From Symsagittifera roscoffensis (taxonomy: Eukaryota > Xenacoelomorpha > Acoela > Convolutidae), in the NCBI RefSeq assembly GCF_963678635.1, contig NC_087070.1:9830539-9894538 (forward strand): a DNA stretch of 64,000 nucleotides. The letters are read 5' to 3'. A program made the translations under genes and the position numbers. Below are positions 33,290 through 46,300 of the stretch, in pieces. The notes beneath the pieces were generated by a model, which saw nothing but the letters and a program-made list of their open reading frames with translations, was not told the DNA's origin and made no database searches. Each line of letters starts with the position of its first letter. The stretch's first letter is position 1.

Positions 33290-33760
33290 GTTCCGACCAC
33301 ACATTGTAGAGCTAAGTATTCGTGTGTATCTATTTTCATGAAATCATTTACCACAAGGAAACCTTGTAAATCGCCGAGTGAGTTATCATAATCAAGTCCT
33401 TGCCTTTGATGCTAACGTTGAGCAAAAACGAGCAAAACTTTGGTAGTTGGCGATCATTTTAAGTAAAATTATTTAAATAAATTGAATGTTTTTTTAAATC
33501 GAAAATTCGAAAACTAACAGCAGTTGAAGTTCGGACTGAAAATTAAAAAGATTCTCCAGTTTTTCTCAATTTTTTGAAAACCTTTTTTTGATTTTTCAAA
33601 TACGCATAAAAAGTTTTTTTATTGATACCACTTGTGGCCCGTTGCGAGCTTTATTTGAGGTTGTCAAAATTGACTGGGTAAAAATGAGCCTATGAGATAA
33701 TTGCATCCATTCTTTCGATAGTGGTCGGAACAATAATTGCTTAATTATGGAATGAAATAT
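33290..33760 (+). mobile_element. Helentron-like non-autonomous element, GTTCCGACCAC subfamily
   Basis: The left end GTTCCGACCAC (33290-33300) is inverted perfectly at 33721-33731. The right copy is followed directly by a hairpin ATAATT-GCTT-AATTAT (33733-33748), the same layout as the element at 28266 but with a different sequence. The interior is unrelated AT-rich DNA. It carries AATAAA at 33476, which could serve as the poly(A) signal of the lipase/J-domain gene ending at 33173. Confidence 0.5.
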
Positions 33761-34804
33761 AATTAAATATAAGTGCTTTAATGATAGTATACGAATTAAG
33801 TACATGTTGTTATATTAGCCTAAAAATGTTATTTCTGATATTTTCTGTGATTCCTGATTTTTCCTGTACACAAAATATGGTCGAAAATATAAGGCATCAT
33901 TAACTAGAATTTGTTATAATAACTAACTGGCAAAAAAAGAGATTTTATAATGGTTCAAGTAGACTGATTGAAGCTTACAAACAATCGGCAACTTTGGTAA
34001 ATTTTATAATCTTTGCTTGTCGGTTAAATTTATTTAAATTAGATCTTTCCTGTAGCTCTTTCATTAACATCTTTGTTTAATCTCTTTAAAGTATATTATA
34101 CGTTAATGCTTCGATGTTTTTGGTGTTATGTAGATATTATAGCGTGCTTTTGATACTTCTGTTTGATTAGCATCTGGTGAAGTTGAAAAATAAATTTAGT
34201 TTTGCGATTCTTTTCCCTTTTTGAGTCAGATAACAGGAAAAATCTGGTTCAACCTAAAAAAAGTTTTGCTCCTTAAGTAATACTTGAAGATATTAACGAT
34301 ATGCAGATACTACGCTCAACTCGCCAGTGGTTTTACTTCGCCTCGAATTCTTTTTCCTTTTTGGCCTCGAGTTCTTCAGCGTAGAGTCGCTATAGTGTTT
34401 TACCGCTCATTAATCCGACTATTCCGCTCGAAAAAGCTATAAAAAACGGGAAAACTCCGGCTAATTATATTTGCAATAGGGTACTAGAATTTCTTTTTAG
34501 CGGAATTTTGTTCACATCAGTCATCTCCTGGAGGGCTCTGCTGGTGTATAAGTACAACAGAAGTTTATTGAGCCAATTTGTTTTCATGTTTCATAACTTG
34601 TTTAGATTAGGCAAAATATTTTCTGAGCTGGCCAAAAAAAAACACTATTTTGCCAAAATCTTGAAAACCAGCAAATTTTTCAAATTTTTTGATTCCATGT
34701 TTCCAGATGTGATTGTTTGTTTTGTCTGTGTATGTTTCCCACCTTAAACAGATCTCTAAATATTTCAGCTCAAATTGTCCAATTATATCAAAGTTTAGCT
34801 TAAG
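33761..34804. other. No recognisable gene
   Basis: AT-rich intergenic DNA. The open frames at 34508-34747 (plus) and 34607-34807 (minus) overlap each other on opposite strands and have no motif. Confidence 0.4.
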
Positions 34805-35120
34805 CACTGCTTAGGTTGTTCAAAAAAGAGTCTGGGCAAAAGATCGTCCTCCACGCCCTGCTCAGCAATCTGCACTTATCAACCTATAACGGATTCCTGG
34901 GAGCACTTAAATCGCTCATCTGTGACGTAACCCGGGGAAAATTTTCGCTCAATTTTGGAATTGCGACATTGAAAGGTTTTAGGATCAAGTAAAGGGATGT
35001 TATTTTCACCTCTGTTGGAGCTATCTGCGTATTGGACCTTAAGAAGACTTACGAATCAAGCAAGGAGCTAGTCCTAGTGCTGCTTATGGTTTACGCCCTT
35101 GGTTATATACCGGTGTCATA
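34805..35120 (+). pseudogene. Unrecognised coding-like stretch with one stop
   Basis: In one frame, ~105 codons are open apart from a single TAA at 34990. The sequence reads ALLRLFKKESGQKIVLHALL and onwards; after the stop comes a charged segment KKTYESSKELV and a hydrophobic run LVLVLLMVYALGYI. It is visibly GC-richer than its surroundings, and a TTAG acceptor at 34811-34814 would open it at GTTGTTC. A second open stretch in the same style lies at 35475-35617. I do not recognise it; a decayed membrane-protein exon is the best guess. Confidence 0.35.
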
Positions 35121-37344
35121 AGTGAAAATCGCTTTTGACTTAGTAATTGAGGATTTATGCAATAAGGTAACCAAATTAGGATCCATCACAAAATGATCTA
35201 GCATAACAAGACAAACTTACTGCTTCTTTCCAAAAACATTATTCCTAAAATGGGCACTGATTAGCCAAAAGACATACCGTTTTCTTTTAATGCAGCCATT
35301 TTTTCAACATGTAAATTCCTTGAGAAACTTTTTAAATTTTTTTTTTGTATTTTTTTCACTATTGTCGGATCATTCCGTGCTACTTGCACAGTAAGCGGCT
35401 ATCTTTGTTAGGTTTTGTTTTAGTTTTGCCTGTTTTGTCTTTAAATTAAACTTGTCTGATAAAATTTCTTAAGACACCTTGCAACCGCCCTCAGAACGCA
35501 TAAACCCAAGGCTACAACTCATATTCGAAAAAGCTATCGCTAGCAATTTAATCCCAGAGGAATTGTCTCAATTACAGGACGTTAGGTTGGGGGTAGGGGT
35601 CGAGACGGCCCTTTGAGTGTTGCGTTCAGCAAAAAATTGATCTTTTATGGTTTATTTGGTTTTGATTACTCGGATGTGATTAGCAAGGTCTTCTAAATTT
35701 GAAATTTTTGCTGCAAAGTTTTTTTGTTAATTTGATTTGAACTCAGGCTTTGTTTTTGCTTTGATTGATTAGCTGCCTTCATTTTCAAACCTTTGATTGT
35801 TTTTTCCTTTGTCAATTTTTTTTGGGATCTAATCTTGTGGCCAATTTTAAAATGAGGTATTTTGATGTTATCTCGGCTGGGATTTTAAGGCAAAGGATTT
35901 TTTTGTCACGTAACCATTACAATCATACTTTTCTATTCAGGCAGAAAAGTTGATGACTCTGAGGCGAGTAGAACTATAGGTTGTTTTCATTTAAAACAAA
36001 ACTTTAAACACAAACTGTGATTAAATTCGAGCAAATAACCATTCAAACTATTGAGATTATCAAAACTGCTCGTATCAGGTTTGAGCCCAATTTGCTTTCA
36101 GTTTTTTGAGGCAATTTGTTCATAATTATTTAAAAATAGATTTTTACAGAAAATAGATTTTTTTTAAAAAGTTTTTTATAAGTGATGTTTTCTGCAACTA
36201 CTAGCAGAATATTTGGATCATTTGGCGAGCTGCACTTTTGCTACGCGTTCATAGAAGACGGGAAATGAAGTGCAGTAGTTATCTTGAATTAGCAATTTTG
36301 GAAACACCCACATTCTAACAAAAAATGTTGACAAATAAATACCTATCAAGGCTTAGAAATTTAAAATCAATCAATTTTGATTTAAAATCAGTTTTGATAA
36401 AAGTCAAAATTGTTATCAAAAAAACAAAATCGGTCCGATTCAAAATAAAGCTGCTCGTATCAGGATAAACTTTGGCGTATTGCAAAATATTCCGTCATTT
36501 ATTTCAAAATTTAAACAAAAAAACCATCCCAAGCTCAGTTATATCCCCACTTCCTTCGAAAGTCAGAGCTTTTAACTTCTAAATGATCACATTTATAAAC
36601 TTCTTGCTTGCTTCTAGAATTCACTATCATGAAGCTTACTTCATTTTGTTGAGTTTCTTCGGTTGGTCGAGTTAAGCGAGTAATTTCAGTCTCAAATTGG
36701 TTTTCAAATTGACTAAGGTAATAAAAGAAACGATTTGGTGTACATCGCAAACAAAACCAATTCTGGGCGCAAATTTGGCGAGGCTCGAACGACTACGAAT
36801 AATGCATTGGTTCTTAATAAGACTTACCATTTTTATCGCAATTCACCATTTTACCAAGTCAAAATTTCGATTAGCTATCAACTCAATCAAATACGAATCA
36901 GTGTCCAACAATGTGACTACGATTTATTCCGATAAAATTACTTACATTTCGAGAATAGTTTTGCTTCGATAAAATAGCTTGCCATTTTATTCATATGAGT
37001 TCTAAAACTTCAATATAGATAATTAATTTGTGGTGTGTTATAACTTTTATCAGGGTTGCATGATCGGAAATTTAGGGTTTTGAATTGAATCTTATATTTG
37101 AAGTTATGAGATTTTGAAAAGAAAGTCGATTTTCGCCTTAACCACTTTGATTGCGGTCATAATTCTTTTTAAAGCGTAAATCCTATAATCAATTTACCTA
37201 GAGCTGTTTTTATATCTACGCTTGAATTTGTTCAAACTTTCATAAAATTTTCGATCAAGTTAATGGATGTTAAGTATCTAATTTTCATGCAGCCCTGGTT
37301 TATCCCGAAAATAGGGAAATCTCGTATCATATTAGCGATTCAAG
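35121..37344. other. Intergenic, two isolated repeat ends
   Basis: No gene. Words CTGCTCGTATCAGG at 36066 and 36451 are the complement of the Helentron-like terminal sequence (28779-28792), so two truncated ends probably lie here. The frame 36535-36750 (minus) has no motif. Confidence 0.4.
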
Positions 37345-40300
37345 ATGATCAACGAGATCTTCGGGATCGTGAACAAAATCCAGTTCGGTGTGGATGGTGA
37401 CGTCGTGGACAGGCTACACCACAAATACACAGGCTCGTTTTCTTTTGTAGGACCATGACTCGGAATAGGAATCGATTAATAATCATAATAGTCATAAAAA
37501 ACAATTGTGCTTTCTGCGGTTTGGTTTTTGCTTTAGATCAGCTATAATTACATATCGTTCTGCAATATTTTACCTAATTTAATGTCTTCCTAAAAATAAT
37601 AAGGAAAAAAAGCGGAAAAATTAATACAAATTTTGAAGAAAAAAAATCAAAAAACAAAAATAGAAAAATTTAAGTTTTTTTTTCGCTTTTTCAGCTTTTC
37701 ATTGGCTGAAGGGAAGAAACAAAATTACTAACACGATAGTAGGAAAAATAGGAAAATGAGCGTATGATACCCAATTCTGTAGTGTTCCTGTTAATCTTCC
37801 TGGCGCTGTTTCTGACAACTGAGTCCCTTGTGGGGGAGAGGATCAAGTGTTTCTCAGATGTGGTCTACCCCAAGGCATGGCACACCTACATCAGCCGAAT
37901 CTGCTGGGTCAAAAACACGTACCAGGTCACACAACACCCATCTACAAATATGTTTTTTTTAAAGTTATATTTTCTGTTATACGGCCTAAAATATCATATT
38001 GTTTGTTAATTACCTTTGGGAGAGCAAGCGGGTCAATGACAAGGAGACGTGTATGGTCTAAACAGTGAACTTAAAACCGAGCTAGACAAAACAAAATGAA
38101 CGCATTTTGGCGGGCAATGGAACAATTTAGTTGGTAAACAAATAGTCGTTTCAGAACTTGCTTGCCCTCAAGTCGAAAGAAAATATGACTAATTGGTGTA
38201 GTAAATAGTATCTCAATATTCGGTTAATAAATTTCTCCTATTTGGATACCTTGCTTCTGCTGTTTGTTTTACTGCTTCTCATAATAGCCTAATAAATTTA
38301 CTGTCTGGAGGAGACCCGTCTCCTTCTCATTCACCGAGTAAGTGTCTTGTAATCGGGAAGTAGGCTTTTTTCCCATAAACAACTTTTTTTTACGAGTTTT
38401 ACAAATATCAAGGTTTCTTCCTACTTAGACTAGAGATAACGCCGGCACTTTTGCGCCCTAAGGTTTGAGGTTCGATTCCCATCCAGACCTTGTTTTTTTT
38501 TGCTATAAATGCCATCGGAAATTTTTTCCGGAACGAATTGAATTGTCGGGTTTTCGTTTGCTTGCTCAAGTTTTGTTGGCTTTGATGTCCAGTCACGGTC
38601 AGGCTTTGTTTGCAATTTTAAAAGTTTTTCATTTTAGTTTCAGAGCGGACTTAAAATTTTGTGATTTTTTCATGAAATGATTTTTTTTCGGCTTAACCGG
38701 TGTCTGCAGAAAGATTGTCTGCTTGGTTTGAATTCCACGTGTTGATTATTGCAGTTTATGGATGTACTTAAAATTTTAAAGATGTTCTTACAAAATCTGT
38801 TTTTTTTTCGGCTCAACTTATGTCTGCTCAAAGATTATCGGCTTTGTTTTGCTTCGTAAATCTTGTTCCGTTGCTAATAAATTTCTATCGTAGACCAAAT
38901 GTTTTCGTTTTTTTTTGCCATGTGTTTTGTATTCTCATGTTTTTTACTTATGCGAAACTAAGTGTCTTGTTATCTAATGTAGTATCGCAAGTGGTGCGAA
39001 GCTCCATTTCGCCGCTGTGTTTAAAAATTAGATCATAATGCTTGGATCTGATGCCAAAATTTTTTCAAATGAAAGAAGATCCAGTTTTATAATAAAAGCA
39101 TAAGCCTGATTCACAATTTGGTGTTTTTGGGAGTTTGATTGCATTGTGACAAAAACGGTAGGTATTTGGTGTTTCAGGGACCAGGTGAGTTGAAATGTGT
39201 ACGAGATTGCAGAAAATTTTTTCCTCCTTAACAGCGGTTCTCACTGAAAAGCTGGAAATTTTGCATTTTGGTATTTTCCCCAGTTAGTTCTTCACTAGTT
39301 CTTCATTAGGTTAGATTTTTTGACTAAGTGGGGGAGAATCCTTCTTTCAAGGATTCCCTCGCTACTTGAAGGTTCTTCTTTTAAAAATAATTTTCGACCG
39401 CTGAGTCCTAACTTTTTTCTTAAAGCAACTTCGACGTCAATATTGTTTTTTTTGAAAAGGGAGTGCTTGAAACCAGGGGCGGATCTAGGATTTTCTCGAG
39501 GGAGGGGGGGAGGGCGGATTTTCAAAAAATTTTCAAAGTTTTTGTCGACCTTTTATTAGAAACCCGAATTTTTTAGAAACCTTTTTTTTTTGTCGACCCG
39601 AATTGATTTTCCGAGCTCTCCCAAAGCAGCAAGAAGACCCTGTTTTGATAAAGTTTTCTGCGCCGCAGGAAAAATTTTGAAAAAAAAGCGTTTTTAGGCA
39701 CTTTTTAGAAAATTTTGACCAAAAAGTTGCGTTTTTTTGGCGCGCGCTCCCCCCTTAAAGTAAGTATATATTGGCGCCAAAGGCGCTTTCAGAAAATTTT
39801 TAATGTCCGTCACCAAACATGGATATCTCAAAATAGTACAAAGGCGGGACCCTTTGGGTCGGCAGGGGGTCGAGTCTTGGAAAGCATAGGGACTCTGTTG
39901 GTAATCTTGTTGGTTGTTTATTAGGTATGAAGTGGTTTGTGCTTCAAAAAGAAAAAGCTTTGTTTTATTGCTTTCATATCGCGTGTTAAGTTGTGTAAAT
40001 TGGCACTTACCACTCCTCAAAGTTTTTTTTGTTTTTTTTTTTGGAATTTTTTTCTCACAAGTCCCCCTCTCAGCATTTTTGAGGGACCAGAAAGGGTATT
40101 ACCCGGCTTTAATTACGTAATATCACGTGTTCTATCGAATCTTGGCTGTATAGTTGGACTTCGCTTATATTTAGTTGGACTTCGCCTAGGTTTAGTTGGA
40201 CTTCGCTTATGTTTAGTTGGACTTCGGCACTTCTCCGAAGGAAGTGGACGAGGAGGACAGACATGAAATCGTATACTACCAATGGGCGGCCATTATCCTC

Positions 40301-43300
40301 GCCCTCGCAGCTGTCATGTTCTATCTCCCCTGCAAACTCTGGTACTTCTTCGCCGAGAGAGCAGGTACTTGTCTTTTCCCGCCGGATCTTCTTCGCGCTA
40401 GAACGCCCCCCCCCCCCACGGTCTACTGCAGAAAAGGAAAAAATTGCAATTTGTTTGAAGCAATTTGTAATTATAAATTTACCGTTCAGCTATCCGATTT
40501 TTTTTGCTAAGTGCTAAAAAGAGATCTTAAGATAACAGATTTTTGTATTTGCAACACGCACGTCAAAAACAAAACATTGGGCGCCAAATCATTTCAAAGA
40601 TATCTAAGTCTTTTGTTCGGGGCCCAGGAAATTAGACGTGATCAACAAAAATGATTTTTGATGTCGATGCAAAATTTTAAATAGGGGAATTAGACGTAAT
40701 TGTATTGTTTCGTGTCTGAAATTTGTTTACCGACTACAATTAACTTTTGTTCAGCTTTCTTAAATGCAAATCAACTTCTCACATGCCGCAATTTTCACAT
40801 TCCGCATTTTTTACATGCCGCAATTGTATAATTTATGCATTTCAAAAAGGTTTTATAATCTTGAAATTAACATTTTATAAATCAATTGAGATGAATATTT
40901 TGATATGCAATGGGATCATATATTATTTTTGTATTTATGAAAACTTATTTTAAACGGTAAGTTTTGTTAGCCCTTTGCTTTTCGTCTAAAATGATAGTTT
41001 TGCAAAAACAATTTAACGTCTAAATTCTTTTTGTTGGTCACGTCTAATTCGCCTATCGTCTAATTTCCTAGCCCCCTTTTGTTCTTATAAAGTTTTGTTT
41101 CATGTGTGGCTTGTAAGTTATATAACATATAAGTATATCTGTATTATAATTTATAGTAAAATTTATATACATAAATCGCTCTCGATAAATTGCAGGATAT
41201 TTCAGTCAGTTTTTCTTTAAAACTTTTGTAATCCATCGTTATCAGGTCGAATCCAAGACAAGCTGACAATTTGTTTACCAGAAAAGATACTCGGTGGTAC
41301 CAGAAATTGTTCTTGCTTTTTTGTTTTTTCAGCTTTTTTATATGGAATGGGTTTTTGGACACTTGTCGGGTATCGAAGAAGTTTTTGGTGCCGGGCATAA
41401 CGTACTTGTAAACATAACAATCGTAGTTGTTGTTATCAACTTTGTGGAAGAAAAGGAGATTGTGCATTTCGTGATAAAGTGAAACTGCTAATAATTCAAC
41501 TTTTTCAAGTCTTTGCTCATAAGGCTTAGCCGAGGATTTTACAATCAATCTGGTAGCTTTCTTTTGTTTTGTTTGGCTATCTCACCTCGGATTCGTATGA
41601 TATAATTTTCATAATGTAGCCATATTATGCATTTAAATTTGATGAAAATGATGACAATTTTGACGAATTTCGCTTGATATGGAAAAGTGCTCCTATGACT
41701 TTTGACACACGCTGCTCTCAGGTGAGATTTTTCGACACTATAATTCCTTGATCTTTCTCACTACAAGATCAAGTTATGACAGTTTGATAGATTTAACTCA
41801 TTTTATTATCACAGCACCATTAATTGAGATTATTCATGTCTGATTGTAGATCTTTAGAATTTGTTGATAATAGCTTGTAGTCGTCAGCAAAGCCATAGCA
41901 ACTGGGTTTCAAGATCGTTTATGAAGCAAAGAAAAAGCAACGGGCCCAATATTGAACCTTATGAAACTCCGCTAGAAACATCAAGCCAATTACTGAGCTG
42001 ATTTCTGATTCGAACTCTCTGCTTGAAATTTTGCAGATAGCTTCTAAGTGACTCTATTAGGTTACCATGCCGCAAAGATATGACTTTCCTTTTTTCTTCT
42101 AAAACGCTGTAGACTTCATCTAGATATTTCAACAATTGAACTGTTTTCGGTCTTTTTGATCAAAAACCAGACTGAATTTCGTGTAGCTGTTTGAAAATTT
42201 GAGGTGACCTTTCATCGAAAATTGGTTTTTCGAGTACTTTGAAGACTGAGACGAGTAGACTTCTTAGCCGATAAAAAATTAATGTTTGCTTGTAAACGGT
42301 CTTGTATATTGGACATTTCTCACTACGTTTCCACATGGTAGGAGAAGTTGATTTGTTTGCAATTGTATTGAAAAGAAGGTGTAAAGATTTCTTGAGTTCG
42401 TTTGCCAGTTTGTTTCAGTATATGGTTTCCAAGTTCATTGGGCCCTATAGCGTTAGTCAATTTTAAGTTCACCATAGTTCTTTCGATTTCTACTTCCGTG
42501 AAATAAATACTTTTAGTAACGATAATATTGGTTTGATTCAATAAACAAGGTTTTTCATTTGGTTTACTTACCGCCCTTTGGAAGTACTGGTGGAATAGAT
42601 TTGCAATATCTTTGTCGTTATAGGCAGTTTTGTAGTCTCAGTATCAAATTGATGGTAGCCCCTTTGTCTTACGAGTACACTTAACATATTTCTGTAGCTT
42701 GGTGAATTTCCTACCCTTAAAGCACCGTCTTCAAAAGTAGTTTGATCTTCGTCAATTAAATTTTTCCATATTTTCGAACTTTGCTATCTCAGTATTGGTA
42801 GATTTTTTTCCATGCGTTTTCTTAAGGTATTCAGTCTTTTTATCAGTTTTGCGGGTGATGGTTTTATCCACAGTAGTATAGATCTTCTGTGATTTGTTTA
42901 ACTTTCATACAATTTTGCAAGATTTTGAGTAACCTTGTGTGCCATGAATCGACTAAAAGATCAAAATGACTACAGCAAAATTGTTTGAAAGGGATATTTA
43001 CAAATTCATTCTCAATTTTTCCCCAGTCTGGGTTGACTAAGAAAAACACAAAAGTGCAGAAAGTACTGGTCGTTTTTTTGGTTGATTTTTGATACCAGTG
43101 CAATGGTGTTTAGCGTAATTTGAAAAGAATTTTGATCTGATAAGTTTTTCTCTTGTTGGCAATATAGAGCATTGAGTTGCGGATCAGCCTTTGTACCAGA
43201 ATTAGATCCGGTTGGTTACACAGCACGACATCCAGTTTTTGTTTTGATTTCAGAATGTGTTGGTGATGATTGAAATCAGTCATCAAGTCGAGTATTATTT

Positions 43301-46300
43301 GCCCATTCGTATCAGTTGATTGTATGATTGGCCAAGTAATGGCATTGAAATTCATGTCTCCTATTATAAGGACTTTTGAGCATTTAGGACAAGAAGAAAG
43401 CTTGGTTCAATCTTTCGAACAGATTTATGAATTCTTTCACAGAATGCCAATATAGGCTGGACGTTGGCGCGCTGTTTAGACAGCAGAGGAGGAGTGGGTT
43501 TTGAGTCTTAATTTGAGCGATTAGGTAGTCTGATAGCTCAAAAATCAATTTAATAACAGCTATGTCATGTTTCATGGCGAGAAGGACTCCGTCGTGCTTG
43601 GTTGCTTTTGTCTTTCTTATTTCGCGGTTGCTTCTTAAGATTGACTTTTCCGGTAGAAATGAAGCATCGGCCGATGTTTGTTGCACGAACTATGTTTCAG
43701 TTAAACAGATGATTTCGTATTGGCATGGTAAGATTGCCTTACTGAAAACTTGTCACCTCGAGAATTCAAGCAAGCTTTTCACATTGAAGTCTACAACTTT
43801 CATTTTTGAGTTGTTTACATGCAGTCAATTCTGGTTTCTGTTGTCCTCATTTTCGGCTGGCGACTGGTCCTCGACTTTTTTATTGACCCATGTATTGTCT
43901 CTCTTCTGTTGTAAACCCAGATTTCTGATTCTTTTTGACCTCGGGTCCACGCCGTTAAATAGGAATTCTCTTTGGGTTTTTAGAATTGCATTTTTACGGA
44001 ATAGTTTTTCTTTGGTGAGCTCTTTGCTAATAAACATTTTATTCTTGTAATTTTTCCAGTATATGAATTGTAGATAGCACCATATGAGTTTCATTCGCTG
44101 TAGACAAGTGCACAAGTATTGTGCGTGGTTTTGTGTTGTTTTCGTTGAATTTTTCTAATCGTTTCACGCAGATGATTTTGCAGTCAGTATTCAGGTATTA
44201 AAAGATATCGTTCGCTTCCTTCATTTTGTTATCAAAACGTTTTCTTGCGTCCTTTTCAATTAGTTTTGGTATACCCCGAATGGGCAAACCACGGCCAGAT
44301 TGAACTTTCGGACCAATATAATTTGCATTTACAAGTCATGTTGTGACTTGCTTGGTTTCTTTTTCTGTCAGCGGTGGAAAGCCACTGATATATTGTATGA
44401 TTTCCTCTACAGTTTCATTTAATTTCTGAAGATCAACTTCGATCTTCTTGATGCCCTCAGACTTTCTTGCAATTCTGCGTTGCGTAGAAGAATGTCTCTT
44501 TTGTTGCCAGACACACAAAAAATGCAGAGAAGAAATACTCTTTCTCCAAGGTCGACGATATCATTTACAGCAACTGGAGTTAACCCAGTGCATTGATTAT
44601 TCATGTGCAAATTGCATCCGCATGAGATGCAATCATAGGCTTTTTTGTTTTCATTTTTGTTCTCTTGCAAGTCTCGCAAGTTCTGGCTTTTTTGTCATTT
44701 CAGTTATTGCTCAATTTAAAGTTTCAGAAAATTGGGTTTAGAAGGTCATTTTGATGTTGATAAACACAGATAGACAGAACAAAAAAACACAAAAATTCAA
44801 AGCACCTCCGAGAAACTTCTGGAGTCACACAAGATTTGTGTTTAAATTTGTGCTAAATATAGATGAAGCAGTTCACTGAAAGGCAATTCCCAGAAAACTT
44901 CTGGAGTCACACAAGAAATAAATTACTTTACCCTTTTTTCTGTGTGGTTTTCGTGCTCGAATAATTTCAGTCTTTCTACCGTTCTCTTCTCTCTTCTTTC
45001 ATTTGTTGTTTTTTTTCGTTTTGTTCTTTGAGGATTGAATTTTCTTTGTCAGCTGCCACAAGATGTTGTAATTGTAACACACCATCGATATTAGGAACAG
45101 TTCAATTGTTTCGAAGGGTTGTACAGACAGACGTTCTTCTGTTATCAGCGCGTTCGTTTTCAGTGGCAGCGGAAGAATATTTTTCCGAACGTCTAGAGCC
45201 AGTCTTCCTGTAGAACGTAGTTTAGAAAGAATTTTGGGTTGTACATGATTGGTTTGTTTGGAGGACGAAATTTCGTGATGATCTGAACGAGAGTTTCAGG
45301 AGTACATTTTTTGAAGTTCTTTGTGCGATGGGCGTTCAAGTTTTTGTTGATGACGTCGTGCCACAAAATCAGCTGAGTTTTTCTGTAGATATGTGCCCGT
45401 TTCCACAAAGAATGCTTTTGATTGTTGATGGGGATTTGCAGTTCTCGGATTTACACTAAGTCCTCGAACGGAATAGCAGAATCTTCTGATCATTTTCTGC
45501 GTCTTCCTGGGTAGGGCTTTGACAGCGTTGACTAGTAAGCTGGAACCATTGATAAACATACAGCCGGCTACTGAAAATCTTTGGCAAAGGACACCTCGAC
45601 CAGGCCGGACTTTCATCTAATTTAGCTGAAACAATTAGCTGAAACTATTTAATTTCAATTAGTTGGCAATTATTTCGGAAGAAAGAAAAGAGTGGTAAAA
45701 CAAGAAATCTGTTCTATTCTAGAACACAAACTATGTTTTTTTTTTCAGTCAAGTAACTGTAAATCACTAAAACTGTATGTAAAACAGAACAAAAACGCAT
45801 GCGGTGATACCGGTAACTAACTCCTCGTCCCAAAACTGTTTGTCGGCGCGCAGAAAGTTGGGCCATGTTAGTTGCTGCTATTCTGCAGCGAATATTTGTT
45901 GAAAAGCGGGATTCATTCCGCTCCAGTTCAAAAACTCCAATAAATACCCATTAACTAATATCAATTCATTATTCACCAATCAATTAAATAATTAGTGAAC
46001 GCCTGTCAATCACTTAATTGGACCGATTAATTGCCAATTAATTGGCCTCCAATTAAGTTTTCAGAACCCCTGGCTTACACTGCAGCTAATATCGATTAAT
46101 ATAATGTGGGTTGTCCTAAGCGTGGATATAGTATGGTGGCTTTATGGGGTATAAAAAACTTTTTTTTCGAGAAAGGCGTGGCCGTTTTATAAAAGGTCTT
46201 TCTTGTTCTTTTTGTAGTGTCCTTATCTAGGGTTTTGACATTGAAGGTCATTCTTTGATTTGTAAATGCTATTGATCGTTTTCTTTGTTTATCTTACTTC

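Noticed and set aside
43562-44050. 162-codon plus-strand frame
   Set aside because: It is the antisense shadow of the minus-strand retrotransposon endonuclease/ORF1 region.
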